From CAVTJL01 sp963735065 (lineage in GTDB: Bacteria; Pseudomonadota; Alphaproteobacteria; Geminicoccales; Geminicoccaceae): 64,000 nucleotides of DNA. A program made the translations under genes and the position numbers. Within the stretch, counting starts at the first letter, position 1, and every line of letters begins with the position of its first letter. Shown one piece after another: positions 1 to 10,003 of the stretch. Under the pieces are notes generated by a model that ran no database searches, was not told where the DNA came from, and was given only the letters and a program-made list of their open reading frames with translations. Location of the stretch: contig CAVTJL010000001.1 in assembly GCA_963735065.1 (NCBI GenBank), forward strand, positions 1,860,001 to 1,924,000, in the 5' to 3' direction.

Positions 1-821
1 CGGCTGAGGCCACCCACCTTGCCGATCTTGATGTTGACCACGTCCGCGGCACCGTCGGCATGGGCGCGCACGAGGCTCGGCAGGTCCTGGATGCTCTCGT
101 CCAGGACGAAGGGCAGGTCGGTGGCGCGCCGGACCACGAGGCAGGCCTCGTAGGTGGCGCAGGGCTGCTCGATATAGACGTCGAGGTCGCGGACGGCGCG
201 GACGACCCTGAGCGCCTGATGCGGTAGCCAGCCCGTGTTGGCGTCGGCGACGAGCACGTCGCGCGGGCCCAGCACGTCGCGGACGGCCCGGATGCGCTCG
301 ATGTCCGTGTCCGGATCGCCGCCGACCTTGAGCTGGAACTTGGTGTACCCCTCCTGGCGATACCGGCCGACCTTGGCGGCCATCGCCTCGGGCGCCTCCT
401 GGGAGATCGCGCGGTAGAGCGCCACGGCGTCGCCGCGCGCGCCGCCCAGAAGGCCCGAGACCGGCATGCCCGTCGCCTGGCCCACGAGGTCGAGGCAGGC
501 CATGTCGATCGCCGACTTGGTGAAGCTCTGCCCCTTGAGCGCCTGGTCGATGCGCTCGTGCAGGCAGCCGAGCAGGGTCGGATCGGCGCCCAGCACCACC
601 GGCGCCACCTCCTCGAGGGCTGCGCGCACGCCTCGCGCATGAGCGGGCAGGTAGGCGGGGCCGAGCGGACAGGCCTCGCCGTGGCCGGTGAGGCCCGCGT
701 CGGTCACGAGCGCCACGACGGTGCTGTCGAAAACCTCGACCGCCTTGCCGCCCGACCAGGCGTAGCGCCCCTCGGCCAGGGGCAGGCTGACCTGATGGAC
801 GCGGATCTCGGTGATGCGCAT
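1..821 (-). CDS. Enolase-superfamily dehydratase (cis-3-hydroxy-L-proline dehydratase-like), C-terminus beyond window
   Basis: The reading frame starts at ATG 821 (MRITEIRVHQ) and runs off the left edge, so about 273 residues are visible. The N-terminal capping domain is followed by the barrel domain with FQLKVGGDP (general-base Lys), VADANTGW (metal Asp), VYIEQPC (metal Glu), FVLDES (metal Asp) and NIKIGKVGG (second Lys). That ligand order is the mandelate racemase/muconate-lactonizing pattern. The FQLKVGGDP and AISQEAPEAM stretches resemble cis-3-hydroxy-L-proline dehydratases as I remember them. The superfamily assignment is firm; the substrate is inference. The gene diverges from hrcA. 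Confidence 0.85.
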   Translation of the reverse strand, partial: MRITEIRVHQVSLPLAEGRYAWSGGKAVEVFDSTVVALVTDAGLTGHGEACPLGPAYLPAHARGVRAALEEVAPVVLGADPTLLGCLHERIDQALKGQSFTKSAIDMACLDLVGQATGMPVSGLLGGARGDAVALYRAISQEAPEAMAAKVGRYRQEGYTKFQLKVGGDPDTDIERIRAVRDVLGPRDVLVADANTGWLPHQALRVVRAVRDLDVYIEQPCATYEACLVVRRATDLPFVLDESIQDLPSLVRAHADGAADVVNIKIGKVGGLS

Positions 822-899
822 GCGGTGGTCCGTTGGCGGCGGCGCCGATGCCGCGGCGGCAGGGCGTCCGTTGAACGCTGATGCGCGCATTCCTACATT

Positions 900-2000
900 G
901 TGCGCACCCTGAGGATACAGCATCGCAGCCGCATGATCGTCGAGCTCAACGCCCGATCCCGCGACGTTTTTCGCAAGATCGTCGACGCCTACGTCGCCAC
1001 CGGCGAGCCGGTGGGATCGCGAACCCTGTCGCGTCGCCTGGAGGAGCAGCTCTCCCCGGCCACGATTCGCAACATCATGGCCGACCTCGAGGAGCAGGGC
1101 CTGCTCTTCGCCCCGCACACCTCGGCCGGCCGCCTGCCGACCGAGGCGGGCCTGCGTCTCTATGTCGACGGCCTGCTCGAGGTCGGGCAGGTGAGCGAGA
1201 GCGAGCGCCACATGATCGAGGCGCAGTGCGCGGGCTCCGGCCGCAACGTCGAGACGGTGCTGCGCGACGCCTCGGAGAGCCTCTCCGGCCTCTCGCGCTA
1301 TGCCGGCCTCGTCATGGCGCCCGTCGTCGAGCGGCCGTTCAGGCATGTCGAGTTCGTGCCGCTGAGCCCCGGCCGCGCGCTGGTCGTCGTGGTGGCCGAC
1401 AACGGCATGGTCGAGAACCGCATCATCGAGGTTCCGCTCGGCATGTCGGCCAGCACGGTCGTCGAGGCCGGCAACTATCTGACCGCCCGGCTCTCGGGCC
1501 GCAACTTCGGCGAGGCGCATCAGGCGATCCGGCTCGAGATCGAGGAGAAGCGCACCCAGCTCGACGAGCTGGCCGAGCGTCTGGTGCAGACCGGGCTCGC
1601 CACCTGGGCCGGCGACCGCGAGCGCGATGCCGGCTTCCTCCTGGTGCGCGGGCAGGCGCATCTGCTCGAGGACGTGACGAACCTGGGTGACCTCGAGCGC
1701 GTGCGGCTCCTCTTCGAGACCATCGAGACCAAGCGCAGCCTGCTGCGCCTCCTGGAGCTGGCCCAGCGCGCCGACGGCGTTCAGATCTATATCGGCCGCG
1801 AGAACGAGCTTTTCGGGATGTCCGGCTGCTCGATGGTGGTCTCCCCCTACCGCGCCGGCGGCGGCGATCCGACCGTGGTCGGCGCCATCGGCGTGATCGG
1901 CCCGACACGCATGAATTATGCCCGCATCATTCCCATCGTGGACTATACGGCGCGGGTCGTGAGCCGATTGCTTGGCAGCCCCGACAACGAGGCTAGGTGA
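900..2000 (+). CDS. hrcA: Heat-inducible transcription repressor HrcA
   Basis: HrcA is the repressor that binds CIRCE operators in front of groESL/dnaK-type operons. The winged-helix N-terminus is clear (NARSRDVFRKIVDAYV, then EPVGSRTLSRRL and ATIRNIMADLEEQG), followed by a GAF-like core and the C-terminal GAIGVIGPTRMNYARIIPIV block. Length (366 residues from GTG 900, 355 from ATG 933) fits the family. Neither start has a convincing Shine-Dalgarno; the ATG at 933 (MIVELNARSR) matches the usual HrcA N-terminus better. The stop overlaps the grpE start by one base, so the two genes are probably co-transcribed. I see no CIRCE element upstream. Confidence 0.95.
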   Translation: MRTLRIQHRSRMIVELNARSRDVFRKIVDAYVATGEPVGSRTLSRRLEEQLSPATIRNIMADLEEQGLLFAPHTSAGRLPTEAGLRLYVDGLLEVGQVSESERHMIEAQCAGSGRNVETVLRDASESLSGLSRYAGLVMAPVVERPFRHVEFVPLSPGRALVVVVADNGMVENRIIEVPLGMSASTVVEAGNYLTARLSGRNFGEAHQAIRLEIEEKRTQLDELAERLVQTGLATWAGDRERDAGFLLVRGQAHLLEDVTNLGDLERVRLLFETIETKRSLLRLLELAQRADGVQIYIGRENELFGMSGCSMVVSPYRAGGGDPTVVGAIGVIGPTRMNYARIIPIVDYTARVVSRLLGSPDNEAR

Positions 2001-2632
2001 TGAGCGACGAGATCGAGAAGAACGACACCGAGACCGCATCCGACCCGGCGGCATCGCAGCCGGCCGAGGCTGCGGCCACCGGCCAGCAGCCGGCATCCTC
2101 TCCTGCCGCGGAGGAGGTGGCCGAGCTGAAGGATCGGCTCCTGCGCTCGCTGGCCGAGATGGAGAATCTCAGGCGGCGAAGCGCGCGGGAGATCGACGAT
2201 GCGCGCAAATATGCCATGACCGGCTTCGCGCGCGACCTGCTCGAGGTGGCGGACAATCTCTCGCGCGCGCTGGCGAGCGTGCCGCCCGAGGCGCGCACGC
2301 AGAACGAGCTCCTGGGCAATCTCCTCACCGGTGTGGAGATGACCGAGCGCTCGCTGCTCGCGATGTTCGAGCGCCACAAGGTGCAAAAGGTCGTGCCCGC
2401 CAAGGGCGAGCGGTTCGATCACAACCGCCACCAGGCGATGTTCGAGATGCCGAGCGACGAGCTGCCGCCGGGCACCGTCGCCGAGGTCCTCCAGCCGGGC
2501 TATGTCATTGCCGACCGGCTGCTGCGGCCGGCCCTCGTGGGCGTCGTCAAGGCGTCCCCGCGGCCGGCGGATGGCGACAAGGGCGGGTCGTCCGCGGGCG
2601 ACACGGGCTCGAGGATCGACACCACGGCCTGA
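2000..2632 (+). CDS. grpE: Nucleotide exchange factor GrpE
   Basis: GrpE is the co-chaperone that releases ADP from DnaK. About 210 residues: an acidic, alanine-rich disordered N-terminus (roughly 1-40), the long coiled-coil dimerisation helix (AELKDRLLRSLAEMENLRRR), and the C-terminal beta domain (KGERFDHNRHQAMFEM, then GTVAEVLQPGYVIADRLLRPALVGV), which is the family signature. The start is ATG 2000, with an in-frame GTG at 1997. The hrcA stop overlaps it, so translation is probably coupled. DnaK/DnaJ are not in the window. Confidence 0.96.
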   Translation: MSDEIEKNDTETASDPAASQPAEAAATGQQPASSPAAEEVAELKDRLLRSLAEMENLRRRSAREIDDARKYAMTGFARDLLEVADNLSRALASVPPEARTQNELLGNLLTGVEMTERSLLAMFERHKVQKVVPAKGERFDHNRHQAMFEMPSDELPPGTVAEVLQPGYVIADRLLRPALVGVVKASPRPADGDKGGSSAGDTGSRIDTTA

Positions 2633-2656
2633 GGGCCGGACGGAATTGGGCAGGTC

Positions 2657-2689
2657 GGCCGGCGTCGTGCGGCGCCGGCCATTCCTTTT
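2657..2689 (+). terminator. Rho-independent terminator after grpE
   Basis: A perfect 8-bp stem, GGCCGGCG (2657-2664) with CGCCGGCC (2673-2680) around an 8-nt loop, is followed by attcctttt. It lies in the 87-bp gap between grpE and argG and would end the hrcA-grpE transcript. Confidence 0.7.
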
Positions 2690-2719
2690 GAGCGGGCTTC
2701 GGGTTCTTCGGGGGGTGCG

Positions 2720-3928
<1,209 letters not shown>

Positions 3929-3960
3929 GCCGGCCGCCGCCGGCGCCCCACGGCCGGGGC

Positions 3961-4902
3961 TCACGGCCCCTGCCGCGGCGGCGCCCGCGGCTCGTGGAGA
4001 AGGACGAGCGAGATCCGGCGGTTGCTGGGGTCGGTGGGATCGGTCGCGACCAGCTTCTCGGAATCGCCCCGCCCCACCACCTCGGCCACGCGCGCCGGGT
4101 CGAGGCCCTCCTGCACCAGCGCCACCCGCGTGGCGTCGGCTCGGTCGCTCGAGAGCTTCCAATTGTCGTAGACGGCACCGGGCGGGAAGGGCAGGGCGTC
4201 GGTGTGGCCGCGGATCGAGATGCGGTTCGGCAAGGTCGCTATGGCCTTGACGACGACGGCCAGAAGCTCGCGGGTGTGCGGGTACATCTGGTCGGAGCCC
4301 AGCGGGAACATCGCCACCCGGTCGCGATCGACGATCTGGATCCTCAGGCCCTCGGGCGTCTCGTCGATGACGAGATTGTCCTTCAGCAGCTGGAGGCCCG
4401 CCGAATCGGCGAGCGCCTTGGTGATGGCGGCCCTGGCGGCCTCGAACCGCGCATCCTCCCGGCGCTTGCGCTCCTCCTCGAACGCGGCATCGCTCAGATG
4501 CCCGTCGACGATCGCGGGCCGGCCGCCCATGGTCGGCGTCACCGCCATCGGGCTGCCGTCTCGCGCGCCGGCCTGCTCGCCCTGGCCTGCGCGCTGCATC
4601 GGCTGGTCGAGCAGGAACGGGTTCGGGTGCGGCATCTGCTCCGGGCTGGCACCGAAGGTGATGCCGAGCTGGCCGCCCTGGCCCGACGGCGTGCCGCTGT
4701 TGGTCGAGGCGTCGCTGAAATACTGGGCCAGGCCCTTGAGCGTGTCCTCGCTCGAGGTGCTCAGGAGCCAGAGCAGCAGGAAGAACGACATCATGGCCGT
4801 GACGAAGTCGGCGTAGGCGACCTTCCACGCCCCGCCGTGATGGCGATGGGCCGGTCCGTCGGCGCTGCGCCGGATGATGACGGGGCGGTTCACGCGCGCC
4901 AT
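3961..4902 (-). CDS. motB: Flagellar motor stator protein MotB
   Basis: Peptidoglycan-anchored stator subunit. 313 residues: short basic cytoplasmic N-terminus, then one membrane helix VAYADFVTAMMSFFLLLWLL (about 27-46) containing the proton-carrying Asp of the motif YADFVTAM. A variable linker follows, then a C-terminal OmpA-like domain with RISIRGHTDALPF, NWKLSSDRADATRVAL and GRGDSEKLV. ATG 4902 was chosen because MARVNRPVIIRR directly precedes the helix; longer in-frame extensions would run into motA. It follows motA with a 5-bp gap. No other flagellar gene is in the window. Confidence 0.93.
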   Translation of the reverse strand: MARVNRPVIIRRSADGPAHRHHGGAWKVAYADFVTAMMSFFLLLWLLSTSSEDTLKGLAQYFSDASTNSGTPSGQGGQLGITFGASPEQMPHPNPFLLDQPMQRAGQGEQAGARDGSPMAVTPTMGGRPAIVDGHLSDAAFEEERKRREDARFEAARAAITKALADSAGLQLLKDNLVIDETPEGLRIQIVDRDRVAMFPLGSDQMYPHTRELLAVVVKAIATLPNRISIRGHTDALPFPPGAVYDNWKLSSDRADATRVALVQEGLDPARVAEVVGRGDSEKLVATDPTDPSNRRISLVLLHEPRAPPRQGP

Positions 4903-4907
4903 GGGCG

Positions 4908-5816
4908 TCAGGCCGCGAGCGGGTCGGCGGAGAGGCGGCTCAGGGTCGCGTCCATCTCCTGGAAGCTCGGCTGCATGATGGTGGGCGCGTTGCCGCGCGC
5001 GAGCTCGACCGCCACCGGTGCCGAGTGGCCCTGCAGATAGGCCACGAGGCAGTCGCGGATGATGGCGTAGAACTGGCCGTCCTGGTCGTAGGTCTCGAGC
5101 AGCCGGCCGGCGATCGGCCCGACGAAGCCGTAGGCCAGGAACACGCCGAGGAAGGTGCCGACGAGCGCCCCGCCGATCATCGCCCCCAGGATCTCGACCG
5201 GCGCGTTGATCGACGCCATGGTCTTCACGACACCCAGCACCGCGGCCACGATGCCCAGGGCCGGCATCGCGTCGGCCACCGCCTGGAGCGCCGCGGCGCG
5301 GGCGTGCAGCTCGCCGTGATGCTTCCTGATCTGGCGCTGCATGCACTCCTCGACCTGGAACGGGTCGTCCAGGTTCATCGTCATCATCCGAATCGTGTCG
5401 GCGATGAAGGCCAGCGCGAAATGGTCGGCCCGGATGCGCGGGAAGCGGCCGAAGAGGGCGCTCTCCTCGGGATGCTCGACATGCGCCTCGAGCGCCAGCA
5501 CGCCGCGTGCCTTGAGCAGCCGGACGATCAGGTACATGAGGGTGAGCAGGTCCTGATAGTCCTGCCGGCGCCAGTGCGGGCCCGACACCACACGCTTGAG
5601 GTCGCCCAAAGCGCCCTTCACCACGTGGCTGCCGTTCGCGACCAGGAAGGTGCCGGCGGCGGCGCCGCCGATCATCATCCCCTCGAAGGGGATGGCGTGC
5701 AGGATGATCGCGAACTGGCCGCCGGCCAGCACGTAGCCGCCGAACACCATCACGATCACCAGGACGAATCCGACGATGGATAGCATGCCATGCCCGAGAG
5801 GATCATCTCCCGCCAT
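4908..5816 (-). CDS. motA: Flagellar motor stator protein MotA
   Basis: Ion-conducting stator subunit, 302 residues. Four membrane segments are recognisable: LSIVGFVLVIVMVFGGYVL, FEGMMIGGAAAGTFLV, and the C-terminal pair around ADAMPALGIVAAVLGVVKTM and IGGALVGTFLGVFLAYGFVG. The cytoplasmic loop carries the charged residues that meet FliG. The start is ambiguous: ATG 5816 adds ten residues, while ATG 5786 gives the usual MLSIVGF beginning. Neither has a good Shine-Dalgarno. MotB follows immediately. A direct repeat lies just upstream (5818-5839). Confidence 0.93.
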   Translation of the reverse strand: MAGDDPLGHGMLSIVGFVLVIVMVFGGYVLAGGQFAIILHAIPFEGMMIGGAAAGTFLVANGSHVVKGALGDLKRVVSGPHWRRQDYQDLLTLMYLIVRLLKARGVLALEAHVEHPEESALFGRFPRIRADHFALAFIADTIRMMTMNLDDPFQVEECMQRQIRKHHGELHARAAALQAVADAMPALGIVAAVLGVVKTMASINAPVEILGAMIGGALVGTFLGVFLAYGFVGPIAGRLLETYDQDGQFYAIIRDCLVAYLQGHSAPVAVELARGNAPTIMQPSFQEMDATLSRLSADPLAA

Positions 5817-5817
5817 G

Positions 5818-5839
5818 GCTTAAGGCACCGCGCTTAAGG
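5818..5839. promoter_or_regulatory. Direct repeat GCTTAAGG, 14-bp period, upstream of motA
   Basis: GCTTAAGG occurs at 5818-5825 and again at 5832-5839, each with the palindromic core CTTAAG. The pair lies in the 42-bp gap between the smpB stop and the motA start. The spacing suits a dimeric regulator, but no factor is identified and chance is possible. Confidence 0.35.
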
Positions 5840-5858
5840 AACGCTGAAGACGGGCCTC

Positions 5859-6338
5859 TCAGCCCTCGCGGTGGCTGGTGCGCAGGGTCCGCTCGCGCTC
5901 GCGCTGCCAGTCGCGCTCCTTGAGCGCCTGGCGCTTGTCGTGGAGCTGCTTGCCCTTCGCCAACGCCAGCTCGACCTTGGCCCAGCCGCGCGGGCTGAAA
6001 TAGAGCGCCAGCGGCACGATCGTCATGCCCTGGCGCTGCACCGCGCCCATGAGGCGGCCGGCCTCGCGCCTGCGTAGAAGGAGCTTGCGCGGCCGTCTCA
6101 CCTCATGGTTGAATCGGTTGGCTCCGCCATATTCGGGAATGTAGGCGTTGAACAGGAAGAGCTCGCCGCCCATCGGGCCGGCATGCGCCTCGCCGATCGT
6201 GGCACGCCCCTCGCGCAGCGACTTGACCTCGCTGCCCGTCAGGACGAGCCCCGCCTCGACGCGCTCCTGGATCGCGTACTCGTGGAAGGCCCGGCGGTTC
6301 TGCGCTATCGACTTCCGGGCCGCATCAGCCTTCGCCAT
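5859..6338 (-). CDS. smpB: SsrA-binding protein SmpB
   Basis: Binds tmRNA and delivers it to stalled ribosomes for trans-translation. 159 residues. The oligonucleotide-binding barrel shows the family blocks AQNRRAFHEYAIQE, GLVLTGSEVKSLREG, LFLFNAYIPEY, RPRKLLLRR and GMTIVPLALYF. The C-terminal basic tail from KGKQLHDKRQALKERDWQRE enters the decoding site. ATG 6338. It lies 6 bp after dapA in the conserved alphaproteobacterial dapA-smpB arrangement. The ssrA gene is not in the window. Confidence 0.97.
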   Translation of the reverse strand: MAKADAARKSIAQNRRAFHEYAIQERVEAGLVLTGSEVKSLREGRATIGEAHAGPMGGELFLFNAYIPEYGGANRFNHEVRRPRKLLLRRREAGRLMGAVQRQGMTIVPLALYFSPRGWAKVELALAKGKQLHDKRQALKERDWQRERERTLRTSHREG

Positions 6339-6344
6339 GGTTCC

Positions 6345-7220
6345 TCAGTGGTTGATGCCGACCGCCGCCAGCGCCGCGTCGATCTGCGCCCGGGCACGCT
6401 CGCTGGGCTCGACCATCGGCAGGCGCACGGTGGCCTCGCAGCGGCCGAGGCGCGAGAGCGCGTACTTGGCCGGCGACGGGCTGGTCTCGCAAAAAAGCGC
6501 CTTGTGCAGCGGCAGCAAGCGGCGGTGGATGGCCAGCGCCTCGTCGGGCCGGCCCTCGCGCCAGGCGTCGTGCATCTGGGCGCACAGGCCGGGCGCCACA
6601 TTGGCCGTCACCGAGATGCAGCCCCTACCACCGTGCGCCAGGAAGGCGACGGCGGTCCCATCCTCGCCCGTGAGCTGGCAGAAATCACTGCCGCAGGTCT
6701 CGGTCGTCAACAGGGGACGGACGATGTCGCCGCTCGAGTCCTTCACGCCCACGATGTTGGGCAGCTTGGCCAGCCGGCCCATCGTCTCGGGCGTCATGTC
6801 GACGACCGAGCGGCCGGGGATGTTGTAGATGATGATCGGCAGCTCGACCGCCTCGTGGATGGCCCGGTAATGCTGGAAGAGACCCTCCTGCGTCGGCTTG
6901 TTGTAGTAGGGCGTCACGATCAGGGCGGCGTCGGCGCCCGCTTCCTTGGCGTGCCGCGTCAGGCTGATCGCCTCCTCGGTCGAGTTGGAGCCGGTGCCGG
7001 CGATGACCGGCAGGCGCCGGCCCGACGCCTCGACGCACAGCTCCACCACCCGCTCGTGCTCGGCATGGCTGAGGGTCGGGCTCTCGCCCGTCGTGCCGAC
7101 GGGCACCAGCCCGTCCGTGCCTTCGCGCACGTGCCATTCCACGAGGTCCTGGAAGGCACGCTCGTCGATGCCGCCGTTGCGAAACGGCGTGACCAGCGCC
7201 ACAATGGAGCCGTCGAACAT
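6345..7220 (-). CDS. dapA: 4-hydroxy-tetrahydrodipicolinate synthase
   Basis: First committed step of lysine/diaminopimelate synthesis: condensation of pyruvate with aspartate semialdehyde. 291 residues, a TIM barrel. It has SIVALVTPF at the start, the TTGESPTLSHAEH motif, the catalytic Tyr in PYYNKPTQEG and the Schiff-base Lys in VGVKDSSGD. ATG 7220 (MFDGSIVALV) gives the standard N-terminus. It diverges from the lytic transglycosylase and is followed by smpB. Confidence 0.97.
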   Translation of the reverse strand: MFDGSIVALVTPFRNGGIDERAFQDLVEWHVREGTDGLVPVGTTGESPTLSHAEHERVVELCVEASGRRLPVIAGTGSNSTEEAISLTRHAKEAGADAALIVTPYYNKPTQEGLFQHYRAIHEAVELPIIIYNIPGRSVVDMTPETMGRLAKLPNIVGVKDSSGDIVRPLLTTETCGSDFCQLTGEDGTAVAFLAHGGRGCISVTANVAPGLCAQMHDAWREGRPDEALAIHRRLLPLHKALFCETSPSPAKYALSRLGRCEATVRLPMVEPSERARAQIDAALAAVGINH

Positions 7221-7247
7221 CGATCTCGTCCTCCCGACGATTGGCCC

Positions 7248-9320
7248 TTGCTGACGAACGCGCACCATAGAGTTCGGCGTTTCTGCCGACAAGCGCCGCT
7301 GCCAGCTTGGTCGGGCGGACGCCTCTGCAGAATCGTCGCCCTCTCTCTCGGCCTGCAGCTGCTGGCCTTGCCGTGCCGGGCGGCGGAGCCCGCTGCGGTC
7401 GACCGCGTGCCGGAGCTGGCGCAGCTGCTCGATGCGGACCAGTTCGCCGCGGCGCAGGACCTGGCCCGTGCCATCGGCGACCCGGCGCTTCAGACCTACG
7501 CCACCTGGCGGCAGCTCCGCGAGGGCGATCCCGCCCCCTTCGCCGCCTACCGCGACTTCCTGGACCAGCATCCGCGCTGGCCCGATGCCGCGATCCTGCA
7601 GATCCGCGCCGAGGATGCGATCGACAGCTCGGTCCCGCCCGACGCCATCGTGAGCTTCTTTGCCAAGCGCACGCCGCGCACGCGCCAGGGGCGTCTCCAG
7701 CTCGCCGGCGCGCTGCTCCAGATCGGCCGCGCGCCCGAGGCCACGACGCTCATCCGCAAGAGCTGGATCGAGGACGACTACAGCCCCGGCGAGGAGCAGT
7801 TCGTCCTCGGGAGCTACGGCTATCTCCTTCGGCCCGAGGACCATCTGGCCCGGCTGAACAGGCTGCTCTGGGACGGCAAGGACCAGCAGGCCAGCCGCAT
7901 GCTCCGCCTCGTCGATCCCGGCCACCGCAACCTCGCTTTGGCGCGGATGCGCCTCCAGGCGATGGGCTCCAACGTGGACGGCGCCATCCAGGCCGTTCCG
8001 CCGGCGCTCCGCAACGATCCCGGGCTCGTCTTCGACCGCCTGCAGTGGCGGCGGCGCAAGGGGCTGGACCAGAGCGCCCAGGGGCTGCTCTTGAGCCTGC
8101 GCTCCGAGCGTGTGCGTCCCTCCGCCTGGTGGCGGGAGCGGTCCTTCCAGATCCGCGAGGCCATCAACGACCGCGATTTCCTCCTCGCCTACCGGCTGGC
8201 CGCCACCCACCACCAGGCCGAGGGCGTGCCCTTCGCCGACGCCGAATGGCTGGCCGGCTGGGTGGCGCTCCGTTTCCTGAACCGGCCGACGGAGGCCGCC
8301 CGCCACTTCGAGCGGCTCTACGAGGGGGTCAGCACGCCGATCAGCCGTGCCCGCGCGGCCTATTGGGTGGGCCGGGCCGAGGCGGCGCGGCGGCGGACGA
8401 AGAGCGCTGCCACCTGGTATGCGCGCGCCGCCGCCTATCCCACCACCTTCTATGGCCAGCTCGCCTCGCACGAGCTGGGCCACCCCCTGACCTACGGCCT
8501 CTTCCAGGCGCCCACGCCGAGCGCTGCGCTGCGGCGCGCCTTCGCCGCGAACGACATGGTGCAGGTGACGAGACGTCTGTGCGCCGCCGGGGTCTTCCAC
8601 GGCGCCGGCCCGCTGGTCCGCCAGCTCGCGAGCGAGGCCAGCGGCAACCTGCCGGGCCTGGGCCTCGTCCTCGATCTCGCCAACCGGTGCGGCCGACCCG
8701 ACCTCGTCGTGAGCCTCGCCAAGTCGGCCGAGCGCGAGGGCGCCATCAGCGGCGTCGCGAGCTTCCCGGTTCCCGATGTCGCGAGCCTCGTCAAGCCGGC
8801 GCCGGGCATGCCCGAGCCGGCGCTGCTCCTGGCCGTGGCCCGCCAGGAGAGCCTCTTCGATCCCGAGGCCGCGAGCCCCGCGGGCGCCCAGGGCATCATG
8901 CAGCTGATGCCCTCGACCGCGCGCGTGGCGGCGGGCGCCCTGGGCGTCCAGTACGATCGGTCGGCGCTGACGGACCCGGACTACAACGCCCGCCTCGGCG
9001 GCTGGTATCTGCGTGAGCAGCTGGACCAGTTCGGCGGCATCGCGCCGCTGGCGCTCGCCGCCTACAATGCGGGGCCGTCGCGGGTGACCCAGTGGCTCCA
9101 GGCCAATGGCGATCCACGCCGCGGCAGCGAGTACGACATGATCGACTGGATCGAGCTGATCCCGTTCTCCGAGACGAGGAATTACGTGCAGCGGGTCATG
9201 GAGGCGATGCAGGTCTACCGGGCGCTGATCGAGACGGGCAAGGTGCGCATGACGGAGATCCAGCGGGCCGGCGCCGGCGACAGCCTGGCCGAGGCGCCGG
9301 CCGGGAAGAATCCCTCGTGA
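7248..9320 (+). CDS. Soluble lytic murein transglycosylase (start uncertain)
   Basis: Cleaves the MurNAc-GlcNAc bond of peptidoglycan with 1,6-anhydro product formation; probably periplasmic. An N-terminal signal-like helix (IVALSLGLQLLALPCRA, then AEP) precedes a long alpha-superhelical scaffold. The C-terminal SLT domain has the catalytic Glu in ARQESLFDPEA, then GAQGIMQLMPSTAR and PLALAAYNAGP. No ATG or GTG exists in frame between the dapA start and the signal peptide. TTG 7248 is the only plausible codon, and without it the start is lost or frameshifted (TTG 7307 would need one base removed). The stop overlaps the next gene by 4 bp. Confidence 0.88.
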   Translation: MLTNAHHRVRRFCRQAPLPAWSGGRLCRIVALSLGLQLLALPCRAAEPAAVDRVPELAQLLDADQFAAAQDLARAIGDPALQTYATWRQLREGDPAPFAAYRDFLDQHPRWPDAAILQIRAEDAIDSSVPPDAIVSFFAKRTPRTRQGRLQLAGALLQIGRAPEATTLIRKSWIEDDYSPGEEQFVLGSYGYLLRPEDHLARLNRLLWDGKDQQASRMLRLVDPGHRNLALARMRLQAMGSNVDGAIQAVPPALRNDPGLVFDRLQWRRRKGLDQSAQGLLLSLRSERVRPSAWWRERSFQIREAINDRDFLLAYRLAATHHQAEGVPFADAEWLAGWVALRFLNRPTEAARHFERLYEGVSTPISRARAAYWVGRAEAARRRTKSAATWYARAAAYPTTFYGQLASHELGHPLTYGLFQAPTPSAALRRAFAANDMVQVTRRLCAAGVFHGAGPLVRQLASEASGNLPGLGLVLDLANRCGRPDLVVSLAKSAEREGAISGVASFPVPDVASLVKPAPGMPEPALLLAVARQESLFDPEAASPAGAQGIMQLMPSTARVAAGALGVQYDRSALTDPDYNARLGGWYLREQLDQFGGIAPLALAAYNAGPSRVTQWLQANGDPRRGSEYDMIDWIELIPFSETRNYVQRVMEAMQVYRALIETGKVRMTEIQRAGAGDSLAEAPAGKNPS

Positions 9321-10003
9321 GCGCGGGCGGCGGGCACAGGGTCGAGGCCTGCGTCTTCGATGCCTATGGCACCCTGCTCGACGTGATGTCCGCCGTGGCC
9401 CCGCTCCTGGCCGAGCTCGGGCAGGACGCGACGACGCTGGGCGAGGTCTGGCGGCGCAAGCAGCTCGAATATTCCTGGCTGCGCTCGCTGATGCGCAGCC
9501 ACCGGGACTTCTGGTCCGTCACCGGCGACTCGCTCGACTACGCGCTCGAGGCGACGGGACTGAAGGGACGGGTCGACCGCGACCGCCTGCTCGCCGGCTA
9601 CCGCGCGCTCGGCGCCTATCCCGAGGTCCCGGCGGTGCTCGAGCGCCTGCGCGGCGCCGGCCTCGCCACCGCCATCCTCTCGAACGGCGAGCCCGCCATG
9701 CTGCGCGACGGCGCCGTCAGCGCCGGCATCGACGGGCTCCTCGATCACATCCTCTCGGTCGAGGAGGTGGGCGTCTTCAAGCCTGCGGCGGAGGTCTATC
9801 TGCTCGCCACGCAGCGCCTCGGCCTGCCCGCCCGCAAGGTCGCCTTCGTCTCCTCGAACGGCTGGGACGCCCACGGTGCCGCCTGGTTCGGCTTCCAGGT
9901 CTATTGGGCCAACCGCGCCGGCGCGCCCCACGAGCGGCTGCCGGGCGAGCTCGCCGCCGTGATGACCGATCTCCGCCCCCTGCCGGACCTGCTGCTGACA
10001 TGA
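9317..10003 (+). CDS. Haloacid dehalogenase, type II (L-2-haloacid dehalogenase)
   Basis: HAD-superfamily hydrolase of 228 residues beginning at GTG 9317, inside the GTGA overlap with the preceding stop. It has the nucleophile Asp in VFDAYGTLLDV (motif I), the motif II Ser/Asn in AILSNGEPAML, the motif III Lys in GVFKPAAEVY, and FVSSNGWDAHGAAWFGF. The last pattern is typical of L-2-haloacid dehalogenases rather than phosphatases of the fold. The natural substrate is not evident from context. The stop overlaps the dehydratase start by 4 bp, suggesting one transcript from the transglycosylase to the dehydratase. Confidence 0.88.
   Translation: MSAGGGHRVEACVFDAYGTLLDVMSAVAPLLAELGQDATTLGEVWRRKQLEYSWLRSLMRSHRDFWSVTGDSLDYALEATGLKGRVDRDRLLAGYRALGAYPEVPAVLERLRGAGLATAILSNGEPAMLRDGAVSAGIDGLLDHILSVEEVGVFKPAAEVYLLATQRLGLPARKVAFVSSNGWDAHGAAWFGFQVYWANRAGAPHERLPGELAAVMTDLRPLPDLLLT

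Noticed and set aside
822..899. CIRCE element before hrcA
   Set aside because: I looked for the TTAGCACTC-N9-GAGTGCTAA pattern and found nothing close to it.
3929..3960. Terminator between argG and motB
   Set aside because: The gap is G+C-rich with several imperfect pairings but no clean stem plus T-run.
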